Origin: Nitrospirae bacterium RBG_16_43_11
GTDB lineage: Bacteria; Nitrospirota; 9FT-COMBO-42-15; HDB-SIOI813
Direction of reading: 5' to 3'
Length of the DNA: 9,139 bases
NCBI GenBank assembly: GCA_001805165.1
Contig: MHEI01000018.1
Coordinates: forward strand, 9,596-18,734
The notes under the pieces were generated by a model, which did no database searches, had not been told where the DNA came from, and worked only from the letters and a program-made list of their open reading frames with translations. The translations under genes were made by a program, and so were the position numbers. Below, one piece after another: positions 1 through 7,203 of this stretch (the first letter of the stretch is position 1; each line of letters begins with the position of its first letter).

Positions 1-804
1 CTTCTAACCCGTGATGATATTACTGACAGGAGACGCTTTCTGAATGCACGAAACACCCTGATTACACTTTTATCATATGGTGTTGTGCCTGTAATAAATG
101 AAAATGATACTGTAGCAATTGATGAGATTAAGTTTGGTGACAATGACCTGCTCTCAGGGCTTGTAACTAATGTCATAGATGCAGACTTGCTTATTATCCT
201 TTCTGATATAGAAGGTCTGTTTACGGCGGACCCGTCCATTCACCCTGGAGCTAAACTGATACCAGTTGTAGAAGAGATAACTAAGGATATAGAGACCATT
301 GCAGGTGACTCGAAATCCATAGAAGGAACAGGCGGGATGGCATCTAAGGTTGAGACTGCAAAAAGGGCATCGGGATATGGGATTCCTGCAATTATTATGA
401 ATGGCAAGAGGCCGGGACTCTTAGTGAAGGCACTAAAAGGCTTTGATGTGGGAACAATATTCCTGCCTAATAAGTCAAGACTGACAAGCAGGAAGCACTG
501 GATAGCATCTGCCCTTCCAACCAGTGGTCACTTAATTCTGGATAAAGGAGCCAAAGATGCCCTGATGTTGCGGGGCAGAAGCCTTCTCCCATCCGGAATT
601 TCAGACATCAAAGGACATTTTGAGGCTGGTGATGCCGTAACATGTGAGGATGAACACGGTAAGGTATTTGCCAAGGGGCTGACTAACTATAATTCCAGGG
701 AGATAGTAAAAATCAGAGGTAAGAAGACAGGTGAAATAGAGGCTATTTTGGGTTATAAAGATTATGATGAAGTGATACATAGGGATAATTTGGTTGTGTT
801 TTAG
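1..804 (+). CDS. proB: Glutamate 5-kinase, 5' truncated by window edge
   Basis: ProB phosphorylates the gamma-carboxylate of glutamate with ATP, the first step of proline synthesis, in the cytoplasm. The frame is open from base 1, so the true start lies upstream; 267 residues are visible, and about 100 N-terminal residues are missing compared with the roughly 370-residue family length. Visible kinase-domain motifs include NENDTV, the KFGDND segment, the LSDIEGLFTADP nucleotide-site segment and GTGGMASK. The last third, from about SRKHWI onward, has the PUA-domain pattern typical of bacterial ProB (RGRSLLPSGI, GxFEAGDAV, LGYKDYDEVIHRDNLVV). The stop codon TAG lies inside the proA ribosome binding site, so translation of proB and proA is likely coupled. 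No frameshift or missing motif is seen in the visible part. Identification is firm. Confidence 0.96.
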   Translation, partial: LLTRDDITDRRRFLNARNTLITLLSYGVVPVINENDTVAIDEIKFGDNDLLSGLVTNVIDADLLIILSDIEGLFTADPSIHPGAKLIPVVEEITKDIETIAGDSKSIEGTGGMASKVETAKRASGYGIPAIIMNGKRPGLLVKALKGFDVGTIFLPNKSRLTSRKHWIASALPTSGHLILDKGAKDALMLRGRSLLPSGISDIKGHFEAGDAVTCEDEHGKVFAKGLTNYNSREIVKIRGKKTGEIEAILGYKDYDEVIHRDNLVVF

Positions 805-808
805 GAGG
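803..808 (+). promoter_or_regulatory. proA ribosome binding site overlapping the proB stop
   Basis: A perfect AGGAGG starts within the proB TAG stop codon and ends 4 bases before the proA ATG at 813. A ribosome terminating on proB would sit on this site, which favours coupled translation. Confidence 0.85.
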
Positions 809-812
809 TCAT

Positions 813-2069
813 ATGGACATCAAAAGTTACATTGAAGAGAAGGGAAAGAAGGCCAGGGAGGGTGCGAGGAGGCTTGCAACCCTTTCTACTGCTGTAAAGA
901 ACAATGCACTTATTGCGATGGCTGAAGCTATTGAACTGGATGCAGACAGACTTAAGAGAGAGAACCGGAAAGATATAGAGGCTGGAAAAGCAAGGTCGCT
1001 CTCTTCAGCCATGATTGACAGGCTGACCCTCAATGACAAAAGGATCAAAGAGATGGCGCAGGGATTGAAGGAAGTGGCTGCATTACCTGACCCGGTTGGT
1101 GAAATCACACGTATGTGGAAACGGCCAAACGGGATGCAGGTAGGAAAGATAAGAGTACCCATCGGAGTCATAGGGATTATCTATGAATCAAGGCCGAATG
1201 TGACGGCAGACTCTGCCGGCCTCTGTGTAAAGGCTGGGAACAGTGTCTTTTTGCGGGGCGGGTCAGAGGCGATTAACTCTAACAACGCCATTGCCCGGAT
1301 ATTGATTGATGCAGGGTTAAAGGCAGGACTACCGGAGGGTGCAATTACCATGGTAGATATAGTTGATAGAGATGCCGTTCTGGCGATGCTCAGACTGGAT
1401 AATTATATTGATCTGATAATACCGAGGGGCGGCGAGGAACTCATCAGGACGGTTTCAGCAAATTCTACGATACCGGTAATAAAACATTATAAAGGGATTT
1501 GTCATACGTACGTTGACGAAGATGCAGACGTCAGGATGGCCCAGGATATATGTTTTAACGCAAAGGTGCAGCGTCCCGGCACCTGTAATGCTATGGAGAC
1601 TATGCTGGTACACAGTGGTATAGCAGAAAAGTTTCTTCCTCGTATGATTGAAAGATTTCGTAAGGCAGGTGTTGAGCTTCATGGATGCTCACGGACGCAA
1701 GCGCTTGACTCATCAATCATTATGGCTGCAAATGAAGACTGGAATACTGAGTATCTGGCACTCATGCTTAATGTAAAGATAGTTGATGATATGGATGAGG
1801 CGCTCAGGCATATTGAGACTTACGGGTCTCAGCACTCTGAGGCTATTGTGACTAATAATCATCAAAGGGCGATGCAATTCCTCAGGGAAGTGGATGCCGC
1901 TGCAGTGTTTGTCAACGCGTCTACAAGGCTGCATGATGGCGGCCAGTTCGGTATGGGCGCAGAGATCGGTATAAGCACTACCCGCATACATGCGAGGGGA
2001 CCGATGGGGCTTGAGGAACTTACATCAATGAAGTTTATAGTTCTTGGTGATGGGCAAGTGCGTGAATGA
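813..2069 (+). CDS. proA: Gamma-glutamyl phosphate reductase
   Basis: ProA reduces gamma-glutamyl phosphate with NADPH to glutamate-5-semialdehyde, the second step of proline synthesis, and is thought to receive the labile intermediate from ProB. The 418-residue protein has normal family length and belongs to the aldehyde dehydrogenase superfamily. Recognisable segments are KIRVPIGVIGIIYESRPNVT (about residues 111-130), LRGGSEAINSN, LIIPRGGEELI and the catalytic segment VQRPGTCNAMET with the presumed nucleophile Cys258. The C-terminal part contains DGGQFGMGAEIGIST and RGPMGLEELTS, also typical. The start at ATG 813 is fixed by the strong Shine-Dalgarno sequence at 803-808 and by homology of the N terminus. 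The gene overlaps nadD by 4 bp (ATGA), so the two are likely translated in a coupled way. Confidence 0.98.
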   Translation: MDIKSYIEEKGKKAREGARRLATLSTAVKNNALIAMAEAIELDADRLKRENRKDIEAGKARSLSSAMIDRLTLNDKRIKEMAQGLKEVAALPDPVGEITRMWKRPNGMQVGKIRVPIGVIGIIYESRPNVTADSAGLCVKAGNSVFLRGGSEAINSNNAIARILIDAGLKAGLPEGAITMVDIVDRDAVLAMLRLDNYIDLIIPRGGEELIRTVSANSTIPVIKHYKGICHTYVDEDADVRMAQDICFNAKVQRPGTCNAMETMLVHSGIAEKFLPRMIERFRKAGVELHGCSRTQALDSSIIMAANEDWNTEYLALMLNVKIVDDMDEALRHIETYGSQHSEAIVTNNHQRAMQFLREVDAAAVFVNASTRLHDGGQFGMGAEIGISTTRIHARGPMGLEELTSMKFIVLGDGQVRE

Positions 2070-2779
2070 AGTGTCAGGGGTATAACAGAGATTTGCAGCA
2101 TATCGGCCTCTTTGGCGGCACATTTAATCCTATCCACACGGGACACATCCGTATAGCAAATGAGATAAGGGAACATTTCTCACTTGATTCTATAATATTT
2201 ATACCTGCAGGCGCCCCACCTCATAAGGACCGTAAGGAAGTTATAGAGCCGGTTCACAGGTTACGCATGGTGGAGCTCGCTATTGCGAAGTATAACTATT
2301 TTTCTGTGTCATCAATAGAGGTGTTCAGGGATGGCTTTTCATATTCCATTGATACTGTAAGCGCCCTGCAGAACGAGCTTGGCGATTCATCAGAGTTATA
2401 CTTCATTACAGGTCTTGATGCCTTTCTTGAGATCAGGACATGGAAGGATGCAGACACGCTTCTTACATTGTGCAGTTTTGTCGTAATTCAAAGGCCCGGT
2501 CACAGATTTGCAGAACTTAAAGGGATAGATTTACCTGCTATGCATAATGTGTCTGCATCTGACCTCGGGAGCCTCGACAGGGGTGAGTTGCAAAGGTTAT
2601 CCATTCCAATGACAGAGAGATATTCTCTTTACCTTGAACGTATAACGCCCTGTGTCATATCGTCAACAGAGCTTAGAAGGCTTATAAGAGCCGGCAAAGA
2701 GGTTAAAAACCTATTGCCTGAAAATGTAATGTCATATATAATTGAAAACGGTTTGTATCATGAGAAAAATAATTTATAA
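2066..2779 (+). CDS. nadD: Nicotinate-nucleotide adenylyltransferase
   Basis: NadD transfers AMP from ATP to nicotinic acid mononucleotide, giving deamido-NAD in NAD synthesis. The 237-residue protein shows the nucleotidyltransferase signature GGTFNPIHTGH (residues 17-27, the HxGH motif) and the second ATP-binding motif ISST (198-201) followed by ELRRLI. It is slightly longer than many NadD proteins (about 190-220). The chosen ATG at 2066 overlaps the proA stop as ATGA. That start adds about 11 residues before the usual IGLFGGTF beginning, so a TTG at 2093, with AGGGG at 2076-2080 upstream, is a possible alternative. The proA-nadD-rsfS order is a common bacterial arrangement and supports the call. 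Confidence 0.96.
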   Translation: MKCQGYNRDLQHIGLFGGTFNPIHTGHIRIANEIREHFSLDSIIFIPAGAPPHKDRKEVIEPVHRLRMVELAIAKYNYFSVSSIEVFRDGFSYSIDTVSALQNELGDSSELYFITGLDAFLEIRTWKDADTLLTLCSFVVIQRPGHRFAELKGIDLPAMHNVSASDLGSLDRGELQRLSIPMTERYSLYLERITPCVISSTELRRLIRAGKEVKNLLPENVMSYIIENGLYHEKNNL

Positions 2780-2783
2780 TGAA

Positions 2784-2857
2784 AAGTGAAAAATTACAGT
2801 ACAAAATATAATATTATGAATTTTGCACTGCAATCTTAAATTTTTCATGTTGCACTT
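2784..2857. repeat. AT-rich palindromic (hairpin) element between nadD and rsfS
   Basis: The stretch folds on itself over nearly its whole length. TGAAAAATT (2787-2795) pairs with AATTTTTCA (2839-2847). Inside it CAGTACAAAAT (2797-2807) pairs with ATTTTGCACTG (2820-2830) at 10 of 11 positions, and the apical loop contains the palindrome ATAATATTAT (2808-2817). AAGTG (2784-2788) can alternatively pair with CACTT (2853-2857). It fills almost the entire gap between the two genes. The structure resembles small non-coding palindromic repeats or MITE-like elements. It has no GC-rich stem followed by a T tract, so it is not a standard intrinsic terminator. Whether other copies exist in the genome cannot be seen from here. 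Confidence 0.6.
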
Positions 2858-2862
2858 GAAAT

Positions 2863-3291
2863 TTGATAAATAAAAGTGATAAGAAAATATTGACGAGTAA
2901 GAAGAAGGCTGTCCTGGCTGCCAAATGTCTGGATGGAAAGAAGGCATCTGACATTGTTGTTTTCGAAGTCACTGCAGTGACTTCGATAGCTGACTATTTT
3001 GTAATTGCAACTGCTGATTCAAAACGTCAGATAAAGACATGTGCTGATTACATAGAAGAGACGCTGTCTCTCAAAGGCATACGCTCCCATCACCTTGAGG
3101 GGATGACCAATCTTGAATGGGTCCTGATGGATTATGGTGATATAATAGTTCATATATTTGATAAGGACTCCCGATTATATTATGGTCTGGAAAGGTTATG
3201 GGGTGATACTCCTAAGGTAGAGTTTAAAGTTAAGACAAGGTCAACTGTAAAACGTGCATCTGTCAAAGATGCAATAGAGGATCAAACGTAA
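2863..3291 (+). CDS. rsfS: Ribosomal silencing factor RsfS (Iojap/YbeB family)
   Basis: RsfS binds ribosomal protein uL14 on the 50S subunit and blocks joining with 30S, damping translation when nutrients are short. The 142-residue product carries the family pattern: KKASDIVVFEV, SIADYFVIAT, then LEWVLMDYGDIIVHIFD and RLYYGLERLWGDTP. The C terminus has a short basic tail of about 25 residues after the conserved WGD. The start is uncertain. An in-frame TGA at 2857-2859 limits it, and no ATG or GTG lies before the conserved part. The candidates are TTG 2863, used here, and TTG 2890. The latter gives a protein beginning MTSKKKAVLAAK, which looks more like usual RsfS N termini. Neither has a convincing Shine-Dalgarno sequence. 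The stop shares one base with the next start (TAATG). Confidence 0.93.
   Translation: MINKSDKKILTSKKKAVLAAKCLDGKKASDIVVFEVTAVTSIADYFVIATADSKRQIKTCADYIEETLSLKGIRSHHLEGMTNLEWVLMDYGDIIVHIFDKDSRLYYGLERLWGDTPKVEFKVKTRSTVKRASVKDAIEDQT
2963..2986. repeat. 24-bp perfect palindrome inside rsfS
   Basis: The half-site TCGAAGTCACTG (2963-2974) is followed immediately by its exact reverse complement (2975-2986), with a CTGCAG centre. It lies within RsfS codons 34-42 (FEVTAVTSI). These residues align normally with the family, so it is not an insertion. In RNA it could form a hairpin with a stem of about 10 bp and a 4-base loop. Its function, if any, is unknown. Confidence 0.9.
3277..3281 (+). promoter_or_regulatory. 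Ribosome binding site of the LapA-LapB fusion gene
   Basis: GAGGA lies within the last codons of rsfS, 9 bases before the ATG at 3291. That ATG shares its A with the rsfS TAA stop, so the site supports this start and coupled translation. Confidence 0.65.
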
Positions 3292-4676
3292 TGAGGCTTA
3301 TATTTGCTATATTTGCCGTATTTGCCATTGTAATCGTCCTGTATTTTGATCGCCTTAATCCCGAAGCTGTCACAATCAATCTCAGTTCAAACTATTCTTA
3401 TACAATTTCGATGGTTGGATTTTTCCTGCTCTCTTTTGCGCTTGGCTGTTTTATCGTCATAGTCTTCACCCTTCTCAGGGATGCAAAGAATATATTCCTG
3501 GATTGGAGAAACAGGCAGCGGCAGAAAGTGGAGGCACGTGTTCAGGAGACGTTTTCAAAAGGACTGTATGCCTATTTATCAGGCAAGTATGACCAGGCCA
3601 TTTCATTCTTCCGGGATATAATGAAGGTAGAGCCGAATCATTTTTACACCCTCCTCAGAATAGGTGATGCCTACCAGCAGGAGCGGAATTATTCTGAGGC
3701 GATAAAGTTCCACAAGAGGGCGAAGAAGGTGGATGAGAAGAGCCTTGAGGCCCAGTTTGCCCTTGCAAATGACTATGTGTTATCTGCCTCATATGATGAG
3801 GCTGTTTCTGTGATCCAGGAAGTGATTAAAAAAGATTCCTCCAATATAGAGGCCCTTGTCCGGCTCAGGGATATTTATATAAAAACCGGTAAATGGGATG
3901 GGGCTCATGAATTGCAGGGCCGGGTCGTTAAACACCGGAAGGAGAGCATAGAAGATTTGAGGCTTCTGATGGGGTTGAGATATGAATTTGCCAGGGTGCT
4001 GTTCAACAGGGGGGATAGGGGAAAGAGTAAGAAACTGTTGAAGGGAATAATCAGGGCTGACAAAGACTTTATCCCTGCATATGTGACACTGGGGGATATA
4101 TTTGTTGAAGAAGGAGATGGAGGTGAGGCGGCTGATCTATGGGAGAAAGGGTATTACATGAATTACAGCGAGATACTCCTGCACAAGCTCGAAGATTTCT
4201 ATCTTCAACTTGGTGAACCGGAAAAAATAATATGGATATACAAAAAAGCAATATCTTTAAATCCACAGAATCCGGCGCTGAAATTCTACCTTGGCAAACT
4301 CTACTATCGTCTTGAGATGCTTGATGAGGCTTTTGATATTTTAGCTGAACTTGAAGGCACAGAAAGCTCAATGCCGGAGTTGTATAAATTATTAGGCACT
4401 ATCTATGAGAGAAAAGAAGAACTCGGTAAGGCAGTGGCAGAGTTTAAGAAGGCCCTCGGACTCCGTAAAAGGGTTGTCGTCCCGTACTTTTGTCCCTTTT
4501 GTGATTGTCACACGTATGAATGGAGCGGCAGATGTCCGCGTTGTGGTGCGTGGAATTCCTTTACGGTCTCTCCTGTCCATTTGAAGAAAGACACTTATCC
4601 GGCAACCAGAAATAAATGGAAAAATAACAAGTTAGAACCGGTCTATAAAGACAGTATTGAATGGGGCAGGGTCTGA
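3291..4676 (+). CDS. LapA-domain/TPR/zinc-ribbon protein, LapB-like fusion
   Basis: This 461-residue inner-membrane protein combines what E. coli encodes as the separate neighbours LapA and LapB. Residues 2-19 and about 38-62 form two hydrophobic membrane segments flanking a short VTINL-containing stretch, the pattern of the LapA (DUF1049) domain. Residues from about 84 to 390 are helical TPR-type repeats, for example GKYDQAISFFRDIMKVEPN, RNYSEAIKFHKRAKK and EELGKAVAEFKKALGL. A C-terminal rubredoxin-like zinc ribbon has C401-x2-C404, 10 residues, then C415-x2-C418, the spacing of LapB, followed by GAWNSF. In E. coli, LapB promotes FtsH degradation of LpxC and so limits lipopolysaccharide synthesis; a similar role here is inferred. 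A fifth cysteine, C406, is present. The TPRs face the cytoplasm if topology follows LapA. The gene sits tightly between rsfS and gpmI. Confidence 0.85.
   Translation: MRLIFAIFAVFAIVIVLYFDRLNPEAVTINLSSNYSYTISMVGFFLLSFALGCFIVIVFTLLRDAKNIFLDWRNRQRQKVEARVQETFSKGLYAYLSGKYDQAISFFRDIMKVEPNHFYTLLRIGDAYQQERNYSEAIKFHKRAKKVDEKSLEAQFALANDYVLSASYDEAVSVIQEVIKKDSSNIEALVRLRDIYIKTGKWDGAHELQGRVVKHRKESIEDLRLLMGLRYEFARVLFNRGDRGKSKKLLKGIIRADKDFIPAYVTLGDIFVEEGDGGEAADLWEKGYYMNYSEILLHKLEDFYLQLGEPEKIIWIYKKAISLNPQNPALKFYLGKLYYRLEMLDEAFDILAELEGTESSMPELYKLLGTIYERKEELGKAVAEFKKALGLRKRVVVPYFCPFCDCHTYEWSGRCPRCGAWNSFTVSPVHLKKDTYPATRNKWKNNKLEPVYKDSIEWGRV
4668..4671 (+). promoter_or_regulatory. gpmI ribosome binding site that decides the TTG start
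   Basis: AGGG lies 6 bases before TTG 4678, inside the last codons of the preceding gene. The upstream in-frame TTG 4657 lacks a comparable site, so the downstream start is preferred. Confidence 0.45.
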
Positions 4677-4677
4677 A

Positions 4678-6207
4678 TTGTTAATCCTGATCATACTGGA
4701 CGGCTGGGGGATAAATACGAAGAAAGAGGGCAATGCAATTGCCCTGGCAAGAACCCCTGTTTACGATTCACTTCTCAGCGAATATCCACATACAATACTC
4801 GATGCCTCAGGTGAATCTGTAGGATTGCCGGATGGACAGATGGGTAATTCAGAGGTCGGGCACCTCAATATAGGTGCAGGCCGTGTTGTATATCAGGACC
4901 TTACACTGATAAATAAGGCAATCAGGGATGGAGAGTTTCATAAGAACACAGTCCTCCTTGAATGTCTTCGTAACGTGAAGGCATCATCAGGCAGGCTGCA
5001 TTTGATGGGTCTTCTCTCTGATGGCGGTGTTCACAGTCATATTGCTCACCTGTTTGCCCTTCTCGATATGGCTAAGAAAGAGGGGCTCAGGGATGTCTAT
5101 ATACATGCGTTTCTTGACGGACGGGATACGCCGCCGCAGAGCGGGATAGGGTATCTTAAAACAGTGCAGGATTATCTCAATAATTCCGGTATCGGAAAGA
5201 TTGCGACTGTCTCAGGCCGTTATTATGCGATGGATCGTGATAACAGATGGGACAGGGTTGAGAAGGCATATAATGCGATCGTGAGCGGAGAAGGTTTGCC
5301 TGCAGCAGAGCCGGTTAGCGCCATTGAGAAAAGCTATGCAGAGGGGGTAACGGATGAGTTTGTGATTCCGGCTGTTATAATGGATTCAACAAAAAATCCT
5401 GTTGCGACAATCAGTGATGGTGACGGCGTATTATTCTTTAACTTCAGGGCAGACCGTGCCAGGGAGCTCACAAAGGCATTAACAGTTGCTGATTTCAGTC
5501 AGTTTAAGAGGAAGATAGTCCCGTCACTCAGCAGTTTCACGACGATGAAATTATATGATGAAAAGATGCCGCTTCCTGCTGCATTCCATTCCGTTAAGTT
5601 AGTTAATATAATCGGGGAGGTTGTCAGTAATGCCGGACTGAAACAATTCAGGATAGCAGAGACAGAGAAGTACGCTCATGTTACCTATTTCTTCAACGGC
5701 GGTGAGGAGAAGCCGTTTGATGGCGAAGACCGTTTTCTAATACAATCCCCAAAGGACGTTGCCACGTATGATCTGAAGCCGGAGATGTGCGCGTATCAGG
5801 TTACGGAAGAGCTTGAGAAGCGGATACGCTCAGGCGAATATGTATTTATCTTAGTCAATTACGCTAATCCTGATATGGTAGGTCATACCGGAGTTCTCAG
5901 CGCAGGTATTAAGGCGGTCGAGGTGATAGATGAGTGTCTCGGCAGGGTGTTTTCCGCTGTCCGTGATGTAAATGGCATTGCCTGCATCACATCTGACCAT
6001 GGAGACATAGAGCAGATGATTGATTATGAGACCGGTAACCCGCATACAGCCCATACTACAAATTTAGTTCCTTTCATCGTCACAAAAAAAGGACTTAGTC
6101 TCAGACCCGGTACAGGCATCTTTGCAGACATTTCCCCGACACTCCTCGACCTGATGGGGATTGAAAAACCTTCAGAGATGACCGGCAGATCGCTAATCGC
6201 GAGATGA
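4678..6207 (+). CDS. gpmI: 2,3-bisphosphoglycerate-independent phosphoglycerate mutase
   Basis: GpmI interconverts 3- and 2-phosphoglycerate in glycolysis and gluconeogenesis, using two manganese ions and a phosphoserine intermediate. Visible motifs are LILIILDGWG at the N terminus, MGNSEVGHLNIGAGR with the catalytic serine (codon 4849-4851), LLSDGGVHSH, FLDGRDTPPQ, SGRYYAMDRDNRWDR, FFNFRADRARE, NYANPDMVGHTG, SDHGDIEQM and HTAHTTN. From TTG 4678 the protein has 509 residues; from the alternative TTG 4657 it has 516, and family members are about 510. TTG 4678 is chosen because AGGG sits 6 bases upstream and the N terminus matches well. It starts 1 base after the stop of the preceding gene, so coupling is likely. 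One oddity is DHGD where the family usually has DHGN next to the metal ligands. All ligands I can place (Ser, DH, D and H of NPDMVGH, last H of HTAH) are present. Confidence 0.97.
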   Translation: MLILIILDGWGINTKKEGNAIALARTPVYDSLLSEYPHTILDASGESVGLPDGQMGNSEVGHLNIGAGRVVYQDLTLINKAIRDGEFHKNTVLLECLRNVKASSGRLHLMGLLSDGGVHSHIAHLFALLDMAKKEGLRDVYIHAFLDGRDTPPQSGIGYLKTVQDYLNNSGIGKIATVSGRYYAMDRDNRWDRVEKAYNAIVSGEGLPAAEPVSAIEKSYAEGVTDEFVIPAVIMDSTKNPVATISDGDGVLFFNFRADRARELTKALTVADFSQFKRKIVPSLSSFTTMKLYDEKMPLPAAFHSVKLVNIIGEVVSNAGLKQFRIAETEKYAHVTYFFNGGEEKPFDGEDRFLIQSPKDVATYDLKPEMCAYQVTEELEKRIRSGEYVFILVNYANPDMVGHTGVLSAGIKAVEVIDECLGRVFSAVRDVNGIACITSDHGDIEQMIDYETGNPHTAHTTNLVPFIVTKKGLSLRPGTGIFADISPTLLDLMGIEKPSEMTGRSLIAR

Positions 6208-6240
6208 TGTTCATTTAAAGACACCGTGTAGACCGTAAAA

Positions 6241-7203
6241 ATGAGTCTTACCTCATTATTTTTTTTCATCGCCGGACTTATCCTGCTCATAGCAGGTGCA
6301 GAAGCATTAGTACGTGGTGCATCGAAACTTGCTGTGCTTGTTGGTATATCACCTCTGGTAATAGGGCTGACTATTGTTGCCTTTGGTACGAGCTCTCCGG
6401 AGCTGGCCGTAAGTGTCATAGCCGGCCTATCAGGTAATGCAGACATATCCCTCGGCAATGTCGTAGGAAGTAACATATTCAACATCCTCTTTATCCTTGG
6501 CATATCTGCCTCCATAACACCTCTTGTGGTTTCCAGGCAATTAATCAGGTTTGATGTGCCGGTAATGATTGCGGTCTCAATATTAGTCTTCATCTTTGGA
6601 CTTGACGGAAAGATTCGAAGGGTAGAGGGCATTATTTTATTTGTCGGCATTGTTAGCTATACGGTTTTTCTGATTTACAAAAGCCGCAAACTAACAAAGG
6701 AACACGAAAATTCCCCTCCCCTTCAAGGGGAGGGACATAAACCGCAAATGTATCTGCTTTACTCAGTACTTATCCTTCTTGGCTTTTTCCTCCTCATCCT
6801 CGGTTCACGATGGCTTGTAAATGGCGCAGTTATTATCGCAAAAGCAATTGGTATCAGCGAGTTGATAATAGGACTAACCATAGTAGCCGCCGGCACATCC
6901 TTGCCTGAAGTGGCCACATCTGTTGTAGCAACTATCCGTGGCGAAAGGGATATCGCAGTCGGCAATGTGGTGGGGAGTAACATATTTAACATACTTGCAG
7001 TTCTCGGTCTCTCCAGTATAGCAGCCCTGGATGGCATCAAGGTGTCTTCCACTGCTTTACACTTCGATATCCCTGTAATGATAGCTGTAGCTGTAATCTG
7101 TCTGCCTGTCTTCTTCACACGTAACCTGATTTCCCGCTGGGAGGGTATGTTTTTATTGGGTTGTTACGGGGGTTACATAGCATATCTTACCTCACATATT
7201 TAG
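6241..7203 (+). CDS. Na+/Ca2+ exchanger-type cation antiporter (CaCA family, YrbG-like)
   Basis: This inner-membrane antiporter of 320 residues has two homologous halves of about five membrane helices each. The alpha-1 repeat (residues about 36-84) reads GISPLVIGLTIVAFGTSSPE and GNVVGSNIFN; the alpha-2 repeat (about 204-252) reads GISELIIGLTIVAAGTSLPE and GNVVGSNIFN. Glu54 and Glu223 in the two GTSxPE motifs correspond to the ion-binding glutamates of the archaeal exchanger NCX_Mj. The second half has SNIFN where, from memory, NCX_Mj has SNIFD, which may affect ion preference. Calcium as substrate is a family inference. The central cytoplasmic loop (residues about 148-170) contains ENSPPLQGEGHK, encoded by a GC-rich palindromic repeat. 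The start ATG 6241 begins directly at the first helix but has no clear Shine-Dalgarno sequence. The gene follows gpmI by 33 bp and may be read from the same transcript. Confidence 0.93.
   Translation: MSLTSLFFFIAGLILLIAGAEALVRGASKLAVLVGISPLVIGLTIVAFGTSSPELAVSVIAGLSGNADISLGNVVGSNIFNILFILGISASITPLVVSRQLIRFDVPVMIAVSILVFIFGLDGKIRRVEGIILFVGIVSYTVFLIYKSRKLTKEHENSPPLQGEGHKPQMYLLYSVLILLGFFLLILGSRWLVNGAVIIAKAIGISELIIGLTIVAAGTSLPEVATSVVATIRGERDIAVGNVVGSNIFNILAVLGLSSIAALDGIKVSSTALHFDIPVMIAVAVICLPVFFTRNLISRWEGMFLLGCYGGYIAYLTSHI
6714..6734. repeat. GC-rich palindromic repeat inside the exchanger gene
   Basis: CCCTCCCCTT (6714-6723) and AAGGGGAGGG (6725-6734) are exact reverse complements around one central C. 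The palindrome is read in frame as part of ENSPPLQGEG in the loop between the two halves of the transporter. From general familiarity, similar CCCCTCCCC...GGGGAGGG units recur in genomes of Nitrospirota and deltaproteobacterial relatives. No second intact copy is seen in this window. Confidence 0.8.

Noticed and set aside
6223..6236. Short direct repeat ACCGT-gtag-ACCGT before the exchanger gene
   Set aside because: Two 5-base copies are too short to support a regulatory site.
6024..6650. Long minus-strand open frame (208 codons) across the gpmI end and exchanger start
   Set aside because: It is antisense to two well-supported genes, its translation is low in recognisable motifs, and it reads as a codon-bias shadow.
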